Of a DNA stretch of 64,000 bases, positions 31,364-42,797 are shown one piece after another (the first letter of the stretch is position 1; each line of letters starts with the position of its first letter). The position numbers and the translations under genes are program-made. The notes under the pieces were generated by a model. The model did not search any database. It was not told the DNA's origin and saw only the letters and a list, made by a program, of their open reading frames with translations. Source of the DNA: Perkinsus marinus ATCC 50983 (taxonomy: Eukaryota; Perkinsozoa; Perkinsida; Perkinsidae); NCBI RefSeq assembly GCF_000006405.1, contig NW_003208445.1, positions 1 through 64,000 on the forward strand, in the 5' to 3' direction.

Positions 31364-32991
31364 ATGTCCGGCGCCCCGGATCCCACACAGGGTCTCGGCG
31401 CCCTGTCTTCGGCGGCACAAGCAGATGTGACGTCGCCTCCTCCGTCTACTAGTGGACCTTCCTCGGCCGCTGCTATCGCTGCTGCAGCTGTGCTACTCCA
31501 GCAGCAACAACAACAACAGTCCAGCTATGCTCAAGGTGGGTTGACATCATCACCAGGTGGCGATGGGAAGAATGGCAGTGAAGAGGATGCTAGAGCGATG
31601 GATGAGGCTTTCATGAGATGTGAGGGGCTGGGGCTCTTCTATTGCGAACTTACTGGATTCGAGGAAACTGTTGGGCTCCTGTATATGTGGATATGCTATC
31701 GTTCAATGAATGAGCCTTGTGCTATTGAATATAAGCATGCACTTATTTCCAGAGTATCCATGACTTACTACTGGATAATGCCTAGCATACAGAACAGTAT
31801 TGTATACATCTAAGGGTTTTGATTCGAGGGTTGCTCATAAGTAGTTTTCCGTCTTCAATTCTGGTGTCACTTTCGGGTTGGGAATACACGACTGCTAGTC
31901 ACTCTCGATTCGGGTTAACTCATTGGGATTGGCATTGGTTTGGAATTCCTATATCTGAAGTAGCATTGACTGTCCCGCTCGGTTGAAGGCTCTTGTCCAC
32001 CATTGACATCCTCTCAGCCCTTACTGTTACACCCGTGCCTCCCGGTGACTACACTGAAGAGGAGAATATCTTTTTGGTGGATCAGATGACAAAACATCGG
32101 TAGAGGAAAGAGGGCGGCGGTATCGTGCTCGCTTCGACTTAGTCGAATATCGTTGAATACTCCATTGATAGGGTACTCAGTCACAGTGAGCCGATGGGGT
32201 TTTCAGCCCTGTTGACGACGACGCTGCTATTGCTGGCTTTTGGAAAAGATTCGAGTTTTGGTGACTTTCTTCAGTGCCCAACTGAGAGGGAAATTCGAGG
32301 GTATGGTGAGGACTCGCAACAAGATCTATCAGATGATAGCAGCTGCGATGAACAGAAGATTTCCAAATGCTCAACCTAAAAGTGAGGCCGCCAGGGATCG
32401 AACCCGGGTGCATCTATTCATCTCGCTCATCGGTGTTGAATTAATCCAGCTTGATCTCTCCACAGGTACACTTGAAATCAAACGTCGAATAACCTGTTTG
32501 GTCGAACGTGTTCGTCGTGGTGGAGGGGACAAGTATCCGCCAGACCACTGGCACAATGTTCTCACTCGGGAGTACCTGAATTGGCATCCAACCTCAGTGC
32601 CGTCAAGTATTGACGGCAGTCCGGCTCGGGGGCGGACCTCGACCAGCCGAAGGAGAAGGAGCTCCCGTACGACTCGTGGTGGGTTATGATGGGGCAGTGG
32701 CGCTCGCCCAGATGATCGATTTTGCTGGCGTTTTTAGATTACAACTATGATTCGGAATCGACGTCTTCGGCAGAGCATGTATTGGACGGGTCTTGGGTGG
32801 ACGGCAGAGGTCATGTCTCGCTCGAGAAGTTGCTCGATAAGAAATCTGAGTTGGAGATAGCCCTAAAGCAGGCGGAATTGGTGAAGGTGAGGCTTGAGAG
32901 AGAACTGTTGGCGATGGACACGAAGGACGCCTTGGCTGGGGTGCCTCCCGGTGCCGCAGCTGATGACTGTGGTGACGCGGCAGCTACTTAG
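31364..32991 (+). CDS. split gene of unknown function
   Basis: Starts MSGAPDPTQGLGALSS with an Ala/Ser/Pro/Gln-rich N-terminus including a Q7 run. Further coding pieces: an exon near 32016-32100 (PVPPGDYTEEENIFLVDQ), one near 32240-32380 (FFSAQLRGKFEGMVRTRN), one from about 32466 (GTLEIKRRITCLVERVRRGG) and a last one to the stop at 32989-32991 (SLEKLLDKKSELEIALKQAE, coiled coil). Borders between these are only partly resolved. I recognise no family. The intron before 32466 holds a minus-strand T-arm-like sequence at 32391-32410. The long ORF 32240-32689 reads through introns. Confidence 0.4.
32391..32410 (-). other. tRNA T-arm-like sequence in intron
   Basis: The minus strand reads CACCCGGGTTCGATCCCTGG, a T-arm with a five-pair stem (CCGGG/CCTGG) and a perfect B box. 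It lies in an intron of the unknown split gene, in opposite orientation. No acceptor or anticodon arms are visible. Confidence 0.45.
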
Positions 32992-34559
32992 GTGTCACCC
33001 TCGGCTCGTTGCATCTGTTTTGAACTCTATCCTGTGGTTGAGTTGAGTGTTCAGGGTCGATCTCATCTTCTTTTTTGAGGTGACCACCAGATGGGTAAAA
33101 TTGTCAATGGTTGTTCGTTTGGTTTTTGTTATGTTGTGAAGGGCACATGTTAAAAATTATGATCGATCACGTTTTCTTCCGGGGAATGTTGAGAGGACAG
33201 CAGTGTAGTTTTTACACTCTAGTCGAGCTATGCACTTCACAGTGTTGGAGGAATATACGTTTGGTTTCCTCAGCTGAGCTCAGGGGTTTCCTCACTGAGG
33301 AGCGTACTCGTTTCGCTGGCGAATTCGAAAGATCACCGTTTCTCGAGGACGTCATATAAGAATGCGTGTAGAAGTGCACAGAAACCAGCAAGACTCTCCC
33401 AAAATTTCCTCAGAATTTTCACAACACATGTACTGGTGCCTCAGAACCCGCAGGGCTGATGGCTGTTCTTGCCACAGACCCGATTCTAAACGCAACAGGC
33501 AGGTGGGGAAGGCGGAAATCTTGTCTGCGCTCGACTGCTCCTCGAGATCCCTGTGCATGCGTATTGATCCGGGAAGCGATATCTCTGGCACTCAGACGGT
33601 AAACAGCACTGTGGGGCGCAAACTGAAGGTATGTGGCTATGTCGACTAACAATGTGAGGGAGGCCATTGTACAATAGAGTCGTTATTAACGCGCCTTATC
33701 GCGGACAATACATATGTGGGGGAGTTTATCATACATACACTCTAATGATCAAAGATTAGAGCATATTTGATTGAGTCTGAACAACCAGACTTGTACACCT
33801 TGTTGAGAATGGATAGAACGTATAAAGTTGTCTGGGCGTCATGCGTTGTGAAGAAGCCATATTGAAATTAGTAGTTCAATCGTAGTTCCTATCAACCGTA
33901 TTATTTTCTGCTACTGCAGCAGTTTGAGCCATCCACAAATGCTAATTAGATTTTCACGGTTGTTCCTTATTCCTCATGTACTTGCGTGCTTGGCGAATAT
34001 TCTCGCTCGCCCCTAATTGTACCGAGTGAAACGGTTATTAGGCTGTGGAGGTCGTGTATAAAGTATGTCATAGGGTGTTGGGATAAACAATGCTGATCTA
34101 CACTCAAGAGCTGTAATCGAGGGATTTGGTAATTCATCTTACTTGGTTATGTTGTTGCCAACAACTTGTTGGTTAGCACACATCCCTACTATCGCAAGGT
34201 CTGTGAAGTGTAGATCTCTCTCCACTGATGCGAATGCTATGCATGAGATACTGATATACTTAGTTTAGTTTATGTACTATGTACGACGGCATTGTTCCCT
34301 GTGGACGCTTCTGGGATTGGTCTCTGTATACTCCAGCAGAATTTGCTGCTACTTATCATCGGGGTTTATCCCGATGGGAAAACTCGAAATTTATCTGCTG
34401 TCGTGGTGAACATGAATGGTGGAAATTCATCGTTTCTATTAGTATCAGATTTGTGTCTATGAGCAGCTTCCCTCATGAGGTCCCCACTCTTGTGTTGTTT
34501 CATATTCAGCAGCTGATTCTTCTTACGACTGAGCTTCGGGTTCATCAATAAGCTCTGTG
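32992..34559. other. intergenic, with one truncated MITE copy
   Basis: Apart from the hAT-like MITE at 33240-33437 I see no supported gene. The ORF 34279-34551 has no motif or splice partner. 33660-34260 is AT-rich without obvious repeats. Confidence 0.4.
33240..33437 (+). repeat. hAT-type MITE, copy 1 (3' truncated)
   Basis: Begins CAGTGTTGGAGGAATATACG and continues CCTCAGCTGAGCTCAGGGGTTTCCTCAC as in other copies, then AAATTTCCTCAGAATTTTCACAA. It diverges before the terminal GACCATGTGCATATTTTCCC segment. Confidence 0.7.
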
Positions 34560-34735
34560 CAGTGTTGGAATGTATATTCTCTTTCCTCAACCGAGTTCAG
34601 AAGTTTCCTCACCTGTTTACATTCGAATTCGGATAGACATTTACGGAAATGAAAGAAATTTCTTCAATTTTCCTCAGCATTTTCACAAATGCCATTTACA
34701 CATGTAGTTGACCATGTACATATTTCCCCACACCG
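34560..34735 (+). repeat. hAT-type MITE, copy 2 with perfect 8-bp target duplication
   Basis: 176 bp, starts CAGTGTTGGAATGTATA and ends ATATTTCCCCACACCG, forming imperfect ~20-bp terminal inverted repeats. It is flanked by exact 8-bp direct repeats GCTCTGTG (34552-34559 and 34736-34743). 8-bp duplications and CAGTG-type ends are typical of the hAT superfamily. It lies 85 bp upstream of the QSOX start codon. Confidence 0.85.
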
Positions 34736-34820
34736 GCTCTGTGTTAATCGGCTGTGTGTTTCTGTTGTCGCTGAGACCTGGCGGAATCTGATCCTTGTGG
34801 GAGTTAGTTTTGTTTTGTCA

Positions 34821-36236
34821 ATGTTTTCGGGACGGTGTCTGAGGACGCCATGTTATGTATGTCCTCTGACGACTCTGTGTCTTCTTGCATCTCTACCGTT
34901 GCTCGGTGCTCAACAATTGTTTACGGAATCTGGCTCGAAAATATTGGAGTTATCCGACACGGAATTCCACCGATTTGTGGCAACCGGTTGCAGTAAGCTG
35001 GTTCTCTTGTACGCACATTGGTGCGGTCATTGTGTCCAGTTTTCTCCCAAATATAAGGCTCTCGCAGAGGCCCTTGGGAACGATGCCTTCGATGAGGAAG
35101 GGCAGTCGAGGTTAGCTGCTGTTGACTGCCCGACCTATCCGGCTCTGTGTCGATCTTTGCATGTGCAGGGGTTTCCGACCTTGAAACACTTCAAGAACGG
35201 TACTGAAGTATCAACCTATGATCTTGCGGAAGATCTTGAGGGCTTCGCTCGCGGGAGTCTTGGCCTGTCTCCTGTGGTTGCGGTTCCCACTGATCAGTCT
35301 GCCTATCAGACCAAGTCGCCTTTACCCGAAGTTGACGAGTATAACTCAGTCGTGATGATGATGCACGGTGAGAGTATCTTCTCGAGGGAAGCCGGAGTCA
35401 CTGCTGCGATGAGGCTCTTTGATGGCCGGCTTGCATTTGCTAATCTCTTGGAGACTGTGGTTCCGTTAAGTGGCAAAGGAACACTTTTTAGTGAGAAAAT
35501 ACGAGTATTGAGAGAAGAAATTTTGCCGGTGGTCACGGCTTCATATCCTGACCCAGCCTTTCGGCGAGTGAGTAAACGCATGCTTGACCTCATTAACACG
35601 TCGGCTGATGTTGACGAAGGAATTTGGCGTAGTGCACTTGACTTGCTCTTCTCGAAGGATTTACGATTGTACCCGGACAAGCACTGGAAACACTGCAGGA
35701 ATCTCAACTGTGGCCTTTGGCAGTTCCTGCATGGTCTGACGCTGGGTGATTACGGAGCCGATCAAAGTGGTGGTGGATTTATGGCAACAGTTAGTGGTGG
35801 TAGAACGAACAGTGCTGTTATGGCCTGTATTAGAGCCATCGTCGCTGAGTTCTTCCAATGTGACCGCTGTCGAAAGCACTTCATTGAGGGCTATGACAAG
35901 TGTGTTGCTGGAAGGTGTGATATGGTCAACCCTGATAGAAAGCATACCGCGTTGTGGCTCTGGCGTTTCCATAATATGGTCAATGATAGGACTTCACGAG
36001 AGAAGGGCATCACAGGGAAGGACACGACGTGGCCTACTAAGGATGAATGCCCACAGTGCAGAACTGTCGGGGCTTTTGATGAAAATCAGGTGTACATTTT
36101 TCTGAGGGAATCTTACTTCGTCGGTGGCTCAGAACAGCAGGAAACTGCTGGAAACTTGCAGAGCAATTACGTCGAGGTGAGCTCCTACCGTAGACGTTCG
36201 AATGACTTACTCTATTCGGACTTGTTTGGGGAGTAA
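34821..36236 (+). CDS. quiescin sulfhydryl oxidase (QSOX-type)
   Basis: Single exon, 471 aa. The start is the Met at 34821, giving a hydrophobic signal peptide (CYVCPLTTLCLLASLPLLGA); the open frame upstream runs into a MITE and is not coding. The thioredoxin domain has its redox motif WCGHC at residues 67-71. The C-terminal Erv/ALR-type domain has CGLWQFLHGL (~296), CDRC (~347), a HTALWLWRFHNMVN helix and distal CPQC (~411). This is the thioredoxin-Erv fusion that defines QSOX, which oxidises thiols to disulfides with FAD and O2 in the secretory pathway. The middle helical region is short compared with animal QSOX and resembles the single-thioredoxin protist and plant type. Flanked on both sides by MITE copies. 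Confidence 0.93.
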   Translation: MFSGRCLRTPCYVCPLTTLCLLASLPLLGAQQLFTESGSKILELSDTEFHRFVATGCSKLVLLYAHWCGHCVQFSPKYKALAEALGNDAFDEEGQSRLAAVDCPTYPALCRSLHVQGFPTLKHFKNGTEVSTYDLAEDLEGFARGSLGLSPVVAVPTDQSAYQTKSPLPEVDEYNSVVMMMHGESIFSREAGVTAAMRLFDGRLAFANLLETVVPLSGKGTLFSEKIRVLREEILPVVTASYPDPAFRRVSKRMLDLINTSADVDEGIWRSALDLLFSKDLRLYPDKHWKHCRNLNCGLWQFLHGLTLGDYGADQSGGGFMATVSGGRTNSAVMACIRAIVAEFFQCDRCRKHFIEGYDKCVAGRCDMVNPDRKHTALWLWRFHNMVNDRTSREKGITGKDTTWPTKDECPQCRTVGAFDENQVYIFLRESYFVGGSEQQETAGNLQSNYVEVSSYRRRSNDLLYSDLFGE

Positions 36237-36240
36237 TTAG

Positions 36241-36431
36241 CAGTATTGGAATATATCTATATGGTGATATGTGATATAAAACTATATGGTTTGTTCCCCT
36301 TAGCTGGGCTCAGGAGTTTTCTCGCTAATTATAGGAGTTCTCATACGAATTCGGGTAGGAGTGTTTAGGAATAAAAAATCCCTTGAAATTGTTTGATATT
36401 GTCATCGCCACGTGCATATTTTCCCAGATAG
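36241..36431 (+). repeat. hAT-type MITE, copy 3
   Basis: Begins CAGTATTGGAATATAT, with TTAGCTGGGCTCAGGAGTTTTCTCGC and a terminal CATATTTTCCCAGATAG. It starts four bases after the QSOX stop codon, so it probably supplies the QSOX 3' UTR. A clean target duplication is not visible. Confidence 0.75.
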
Positions 36432-38867
36432 TTAGCATTGGCTGTAGGCTCAGGTATTCCCAGCTTCTGGTGTAGTGGCGTGCCTGGTACTATCAGTGAT
36501 GATATGTGTTTGTTTGGTGATGAACAGGAGGAGAGCCCTCTTCCTGAAGTGGGGAGGCGTTTTTCACCGTCATTCATGAGACCTTCATTTATGGCACGCG
36601 CTGAATAATTTTGCTAAGAAGGTTTAGTCCAGTGGTCGACCCAATGGTTCACTTGTAAATTACTAGCATTTTGACTACTTATTATTATGAATGCTTTTTG
36701 GTATGATTAGTGTTTCCAGCATATGTCGATCGGGATCATCCTGTCTTGTTTCGTTTACCAACATGGCGTGGCGAATCTCTTCTGCGTTGGATTTTCCCTC
36801 GCAGGAGAAGAGCCGTTATTATCGGACGTCGTTGTCGTTGTCAGCCTTTGATAAGTGAACATCAGCCGATCATGGTATTGTTCCAAGCAGATTTGGTATT
36901 GAACATGCAAGACTGAGCTGGAGTCGTTGAAACTATACTGGAAATGATAAGTCGAAATTTTGTAATACACGCCAAGTTAGAGGATATCCAAGAGCACACT
37001 AAAGTTAGAGACAGTGCAGCATCGGGAGCCTTCTGAGGTGCTTCTTTTCAATCGGCCTTTTGCGTCTGGGTGCCTTGACCGTGATATATAGTAGAGAATG
37101 ATCAATGACATTCTGCCATAGTACGACTGTGGCTGAAGACCCAAAAAAAGGCACGGAAATGGCGACAACAACAGATGAGGTCAAGCATGACACAAGGGTG
37201 AGATAAGAGTAGTGAGATATGCTCTCTGAGTAGCAACTGACTGATTTCGCGTTGGAGCGGTAAGTTCAAGCCTAGCGAGTATCTCTGTTCAGGTGGCGGA
37301 CCGGGTCTTCATGTGTCTTGGTGTCTTTGATTGTCGACCACTAGCAGGGGGTTCTTGTTCGCTTGGCATAAGTCGAACCACTGGCGGTAGGTGGAGCCAG
37401 TGTGGGAAATGTGCACATGGTCAACTACGTGTGTTGGTGACGATATGAAAATTCTGGGAGTTCTCATTGGATTATGTATACTTCTATCCGAATTCGTACG
37501 TAAATTCCTATGATTAGACCTCAGCGGAAGAAAGCGAACATATATATTCCAAAACTTAGTGGAGCAGTCTCCGATGGTGCCAATCGGAGATTTTGAATAG
37601 TTGCATTCTCCTTCATCAGAGAAATGTGTGACGATGAGAAGGCCACAATCGACAACGTTAAAGCCCCGCACTTACGCATTAGATGATATCATCTTCATGG
37701 AGGATGATGTCGGTGACTCTCAACGAGCAAGTGAGTCAGTTTTCGCATCACAAGCCGTACTTGGCCTTGAACCCAACGAATGAGTGACCAGTCTTGGCCA
37801 CAGTTTTTTAGCGCGAAATTTATCACTTATAGTTCCATATTTGAGTATATATGGATTGTGCCTCTAACGGTCAGGAATCCTGACTCGGGATACATCGGGT
37901 TCAGTTTGTTACGTTCTCCCCCGTGTTTCCAAACTGATGTGTATCCTGTCCGATATCACACCTTTGTCCTGAGCGATGAATCTAGCTCTCTCATCGTCAC
38001 AAGGGAAAGAGTGTGAGGGCCCAGGACGGTTGACTAAGTGCCCCGCTCGTGCTTGTTTCATCACTCGATATTTTACACAACCACCGTACGCCAATAGCCG
38101 CTACCAGCGGCGGATGAGACAGTGGAATACAACCTTGCGATTACACCAGTGATTCGAATTGCTAAAGCCCGACAGCTCGTCGTGCGTGAGCACTAGAAGC
38201 CTCTCGAGTGTCAGCCTTGTCACTCAAGGGATTCTAGCTGCGATTCGATTGTGAATTTTGTGCGAAGCTATCGCCTCGCCTTGGAATTAAGAAGTTGATT
38301 GCGTCACGCCGTCTCTCATCCAGAGATTGTTGTGAATCTCATCCTCTCACCTTGCCTGATCTCTGTGTGGCCGTGAGAGGGTTGTGATCAGGATTGCCTC
38401 CATCGCTTCAGCAAGTGATAGAAAACGCAGTTGATCGAGGCGGAGAAGTCACAATAGTTTACACAGGTCTTCGAGGCAGTCCGGGAGGTTCCCTCCAAAT
38501 GTGGGGGTCCTCTCGCGACAAACAACCAGGCATTATAGCGTAAGGTCAGTGTTGGCGTTGGGTCGCTCACTGCGTGTTCAAGGTTGTGTTGTCGAATGGC
38601 GTTAGCGGCCGCTAAAAAGGACTCATCAATGCAGCGCACGGAAATGAGGATCGTCAAAGCTGGTATCCACAGACCATCGAGACGCGCGAAAGATATGAAA
38701 ACTAGAAACAAGTTCATTGCGGAAGAAAATCTCATCGAAAAATGGACGGATAATCTCCCAGCAGTTATCCTGATCCGTTTCTCATCGAATTCACACCACA
38801 CTTGATTATCCGTGGTCGAAGTCATGGGATGCAGTTGGCTCCGACTGCTCCTACTATTATCATGGTA
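36432..38867. other. no gene identified; one inverted MITE copy
   Basis: Contains the MITE at 37398-37557. ORFs of 60-145 codons occur on both strands (for example 38388-38825 minus) but lack motifs, consistent splice sites or homology I recognise. The 5' part of the kinesin-like gene could be hidden at 38400-38860, though I did not find a P-loop. Confidence 0.35.
37398..37557 (-). repeat. hAT-type MITE, copy 4, 7/8 target duplication
   Basis: Inverted copy, 160 bp. On the plus strand it starts CAGTGTGGGAAATGTGCAC. Flanks GGTGGAGC (37390-37397) and AGTGGAGC (37558-37565) match at 7 of 8 positions. This independent 8-bp duplication supports the element borders. Confidence 0.82.
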
Positions 38868-40786
38868 TACCTATGGCAGGTGTACGAACGGAGTTGCTGG
38901 CTGACTGCCTCGTGTCACCAGACTTCAACACCTCGCTCCGCGTTCGAGATGAGGGACCATTTGACGGTTTCATTCTTGAGGGAGACGTGAGCTCGGAGGT
39001 CATATACTCCGAGATGGACATTGAAGTGAGGCAGAATTGTTGGCCCTCGTGGGAAATGAATTGTCATGTGGTCCAGTGTGCTGGCCTCCTTACCTTGTCC
39101 AGTGACTTCACTCTCCTGTCGGCTTGTACTAATGATCTTGCGAGGCGACGCAACAACTGTCTCCTTAGTAGTCGAGAATACCTTTAGATTTTCATAACGC
39201 TTGCCGCACTGAATAGAATAGTCAAACCTCCTCTAAGTGATAGGCAATCGGAATCGATATCTATCCGCCAGACTGTGTTACAACCAATACGCCTATGGGA
39301 ACGAGAGTGGAGGTGCCGCGTATCTTAAACGCTGACTTGGGGTTTCATGCATGTACCCTGATAGCCATGCGGTAGTCGTTGATGACTTAACCTCATGAAT
39401 CATGAGGTTAAGTGGCAATCTCCAGCACTAATAGTGGGGTGGGCAAATCCCGACCGGGATTCCGTCCCGACTGCCGGGACCGGCCCGGAACCGGGGTTCG
39501 GGCCGGGATAGCGAGAAACCCATCCCGGCTAGTAGACCGGAATCCGGGGACCCGGACCCCGTCATCCCGACCGGATAACCTGACCCCGCTTCTTATGGAG
39601 TGCAGGGCCTAGCCCCTAAGCCTAGCGACAGCCCTCTGGTGCTACTAGCAGCAACGGGGCCATATCAAGTCGGCGATTCCGACTTTCCGGCCGGAAAACC
39701 GGAAATCACGTCGGGACAGGAGGCTAATTCACTAAGCCGGGGTATTGGTCGGGCGGGACGGGGCGGTCAATTGTAAGCCACCCGGACTGCGGGTCGGCCG
39801 GGATCAGCCCAGAGGCAAATGCCCATGATAGCATCAGCTGCACTATGAAGCTATCCCAATGATCGTCTGTGCGTCGTGTAGGATGTAGTGTTCCGGGCTC
39901 GACAAAACGTGCAAAGTGCGGGAACATTCTTGTCCGGAGGCACGAGGAAGAATGACGCCCGATCGCATTCACTAGCGACATTTACTTTGCTGTACTATGC
40001 CGTAACTCGGAATTCGCCCCTTTGATCGTCCCTTATAGGTTTGGGGATGGTCAGAGGGATCACCGTATGTGCAAATTGCACTTCCTAGACTTGGCTGGCT
40101 CCGAGCACGGCAGGGGTAGCTTAGCTATCGGATAGTAACAGCTATCATCTCTGTAGTTTCCTCCATCACTGGTGGTCAATCGCGTCGGACCCATGGTGAG
40201 GCCGTAGATGTCACTATCGGTGGAAATAACCGTTCCAGGAGGCAATGACGCCAGACGAGACGACTTCACCTTGAAGGCATTCCATAAAATTATCACAGTG
40301 TTGTCCTCTGAGTTACGCGGCAACTCCAAGAACAACAGAGTCGTTGCTGGTTGGAGGGACTCCAAGTTGACGAAGCTTTGCCAGGCTGGTCTAGGGTGTG
40401 GGGGTAAGCATCGTTACGGACGGATGGAGCTCATCATCATCAGCTTGATAGGTCAAGCTGTTGTCCTGGTACCTCTATCGGGCAGCCCGGATGACTTTGG
40501 GGAGACGTCCGCGACTCTTGAGTTCGCACAGAAAATCCGACTGTGTCGAGGGGTGCCTTCTCGCATAGACAATAGGGTCTACTGCTGCTCCCCAAGGAAG
40601 TGTATGAACGAGCTTAGTTGCGAGATAAAGCAGTTGGCGTTTGACGCGGACATGCGCATTTCGAAGGAACTGAAGAGCACTGATGTCACCGTTACCATGC
40701 TGGGCTCACCATCTGAGTTCCTGCGTGACAAACTGCAGGAGCGGGAGCTCTTCTCTCGATTCATGATAGAAGTTCATAGAACATGA
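38868..40786 (+). CDS. kinesin-like motor domain exons, incomplete (possible pseudogene)
   Basis: Pieces in the right order: SLRVRDEGPFDGFILEGD before a GT at 38987, as in the motor region Y-N-E...L-x-V-R-E; KLHFLDLAGSEHG near 40070 (switch II, DLAGSE); TLKAFHKIITVLSS and WRDSKLTKLCQAGLG near 40300-40400 (SKLT motif); then SPDDFGETSATLEFAQKIR near 40500, the end of the motor, followed by a short helical tail to the stop at 40786. The P-loop and the switch I (N-x2-SSRSH) are not found, and a GC-rich block interrupts at 39424-39790. It may be a split gene with missed exons or a decayed copy. Confidence 0.5.
39424..39790. other. GC-rich block with CCCGACCGGGA-type repeats
   Basis: About 370 bp much richer in G and C than its surroundings, built of overlapping short palindromes (CCCGACCGGG, CCGGCCGGAAAACCGG, TCCCGACCGG). 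It lies between kinesin motor exons. The left edge TAGTGGGGTGGGCAAATCCCG resembles ends of some hAT elements with GC-rich subterminal repeats, but a matching right end was not found. Confidence 0.5.
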
Positions 40787-40847
40787 CACGTGTTGAGATA
40801 GTTGTGTGTCCAGCGCCTGTCCTTACTCCTGTTGTGCAATTTAATCA

Positions 40848-41032
40848 CAGTGTTCGAAAATATGTTCGCTTTCGTCAGCTGAGTCCACTAGTTTCCTCAC
40901 CAATTATTGAAGTTTACTTACGAATTTGTGTAGCAGTGTACAGGAACCAATAAGAATTCCTTGGAATTTCCTTGAAAGTTCCATATTGTCCGCAACACTC
41001 ACCGTTGACCATGTGCATATTTTCCCACACTG
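40848..41032 (+). repeat. hAT-type MITE, copy 5
   Basis: 185 bp from CAGTGTTCGAAAATATG to CATATTTTCCCACACTG, the clearest terminal inverted repeat of the family. Flanks TTTAATCA and CTCAATCG match at 5 of 8, an eroded duplication. It follows the kinesin-like exons. Confidence 0.8.
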
Positions 41033-42797
41033 CTCAATCGCTCCTCATTCACGCATTACCGCTCCTGTTACCAGTGACATACTTGAGAGATTCCTTGAAA
41101 TTCATGCCAGGCAAGCTCAGTTGGCTCAGAGTCGGGTCTGTGAGCCGCGGATTCGGCCCTTGGTGAAACTGGCAGTCACGGAATGATTCCGTCGGAGTCT
41201 GTAAATGGCGTTTTCTTCTGCTTCTCCGCTCAGTGTCGGAGTAGACTTCTCGAGTACTCTTATGGGAGGAGAACGTCTACTGGTCAGATATGAAGCCTGG
41301 CGAGATACGAGCTCCCGAGTCAATCCAAAGGTCACAACAGACGAGTCCCCCTCTAGCTAGGATGGCGCTGTCATGCTAGTCGGGAGAGTTAGTAGACATG
41401 GGACTCAACAGATGAGGAAGGTGTCTCAAATCCATACATTTCATGTTGGAATCGTCTCGTCTCGAGCACAGCGGAGCGAAGTGTTCCACGATGTGCACCA
41501 GGAGCCTCAGCCTCTTGTCCAGTAGAGTTCATTGGAAAGCATATCGCTGAGGAGCTGACTCGATCCGACACGCATAGGATTGTTAACTGCTACTAGTGTA
41601 TGTATTATGGTTGTATCTTTCTGACAAGCTTGAGATTTTCAACGCCGATAATTTCACGTCTTCAATGAAAAGGCCGAGTCGACATGTTCAACACATACGA
41701 GAGACTGACAACACCGTCAGTTTGTGAGTGCTGGTTTCCAGTGTGAATTTGATGAGCTCCGTGAATGATGATTTTGGGGAGGATTGTTCAGCGGGCCGAT
41801 AAAAAAAATGTCAAGCGGGGTTTAGAGTACGATGATCCGTCGGGAGTGCTCTTCCATCGTTAGTGTCGCGAGTCTACAGGAACGTTGCGCCCGAGCAGAA
41901 AGCTGACTCGGAGACGCCCCGTGGCCGATCTGGCTAGAATTGTGTCGGAATGTTCTCTTAGGATACCTTTGTGTGCACCTGTTGTCTTAGTAACTGTATG
42001 TATGATTCTTTGAGTTCTCGCACGCCCTCCGGAGCGATGTAACGGTAGATGTGAAGAGTACTGTTGACGATGGGGCTGAAGATGATGGGGATCATACATT
42101 GCTACGTCATAGACGATGGTAGGAAGGACTTGGGAGGCTTTACTGTCAGGTCCTCCTTGTCGTTGCCGCTAGTGTAACTAGGGAGGCTGCATTACTCGTG
42201 ACTATCATAGTGTGCAGAAACTCCGTATGTGATTTCGCAGTGGTTGAGATAACTCCATAGTAAGGAAATTGAGTGCGGATTTTCGTATACGACAATTTTC
42301 GTAGTTTACGAGTAGCACGCTGGTACTAGCTCAGTACTGCTAGTTTCACCGTTAATTACTTTTGCATTACTATCGATTGTTTTGGTCAGTTTGTGGTGAA
42401 GCTAGTCCAGTAAATGTTGTTTTAAATGCAATGTATGCATAGTATCTACCGCTGATGGTGACACGGCGATAGCGCATTGGTCATTTCCTTCGTGTCAGAT
42501 CCATAGGAGGGAACAGGCGTATTACACTTTGCGGTAGGCTAGCAGTAGTCGTCGTGCGTTGTGGAGGACTCATCTTCGAGAGACGTGTGCTGTGCTGCTG
42601 ATTCTTTGCTGTAGTTGTGGTTGTCTCCATTCATGCTTCATCAGAGATATGGTGTAAGAGCTTGTAATTCGAGCTGTTCTGTTCAGCCTGGAGTTGGATA
42701 AGGTTTTGTGTGCACCTTCTTGATATCATGTCATTGTTCGTTGAACCTTTGTAATTGTTGCAGTCTGTTGTTGTCTTGTCCTCTAAATCGCCAAAGT
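41033..42797. other. no supported gene
   Basis: Short ORFs on both strands (41126-41335, 41860-42099, 41389-41571) without recognisable motifs. The region is rich in TAGTAG/TACTAC triplets near 42300-42400. Nothing else noted. Confidence 0.35.

Noticed and set aside
32240-32689. 149-codon ORF as a single-exon gene
   Set aside because: It reads through an intron carrying a T-arm-like sequence; only parts of it are exon-like.
34689-34820. N-terminal extension of QSOX upstream of 34821
   Set aside because: The extension is MITE sequence; the Met at 34821 gives a proper signal peptide.
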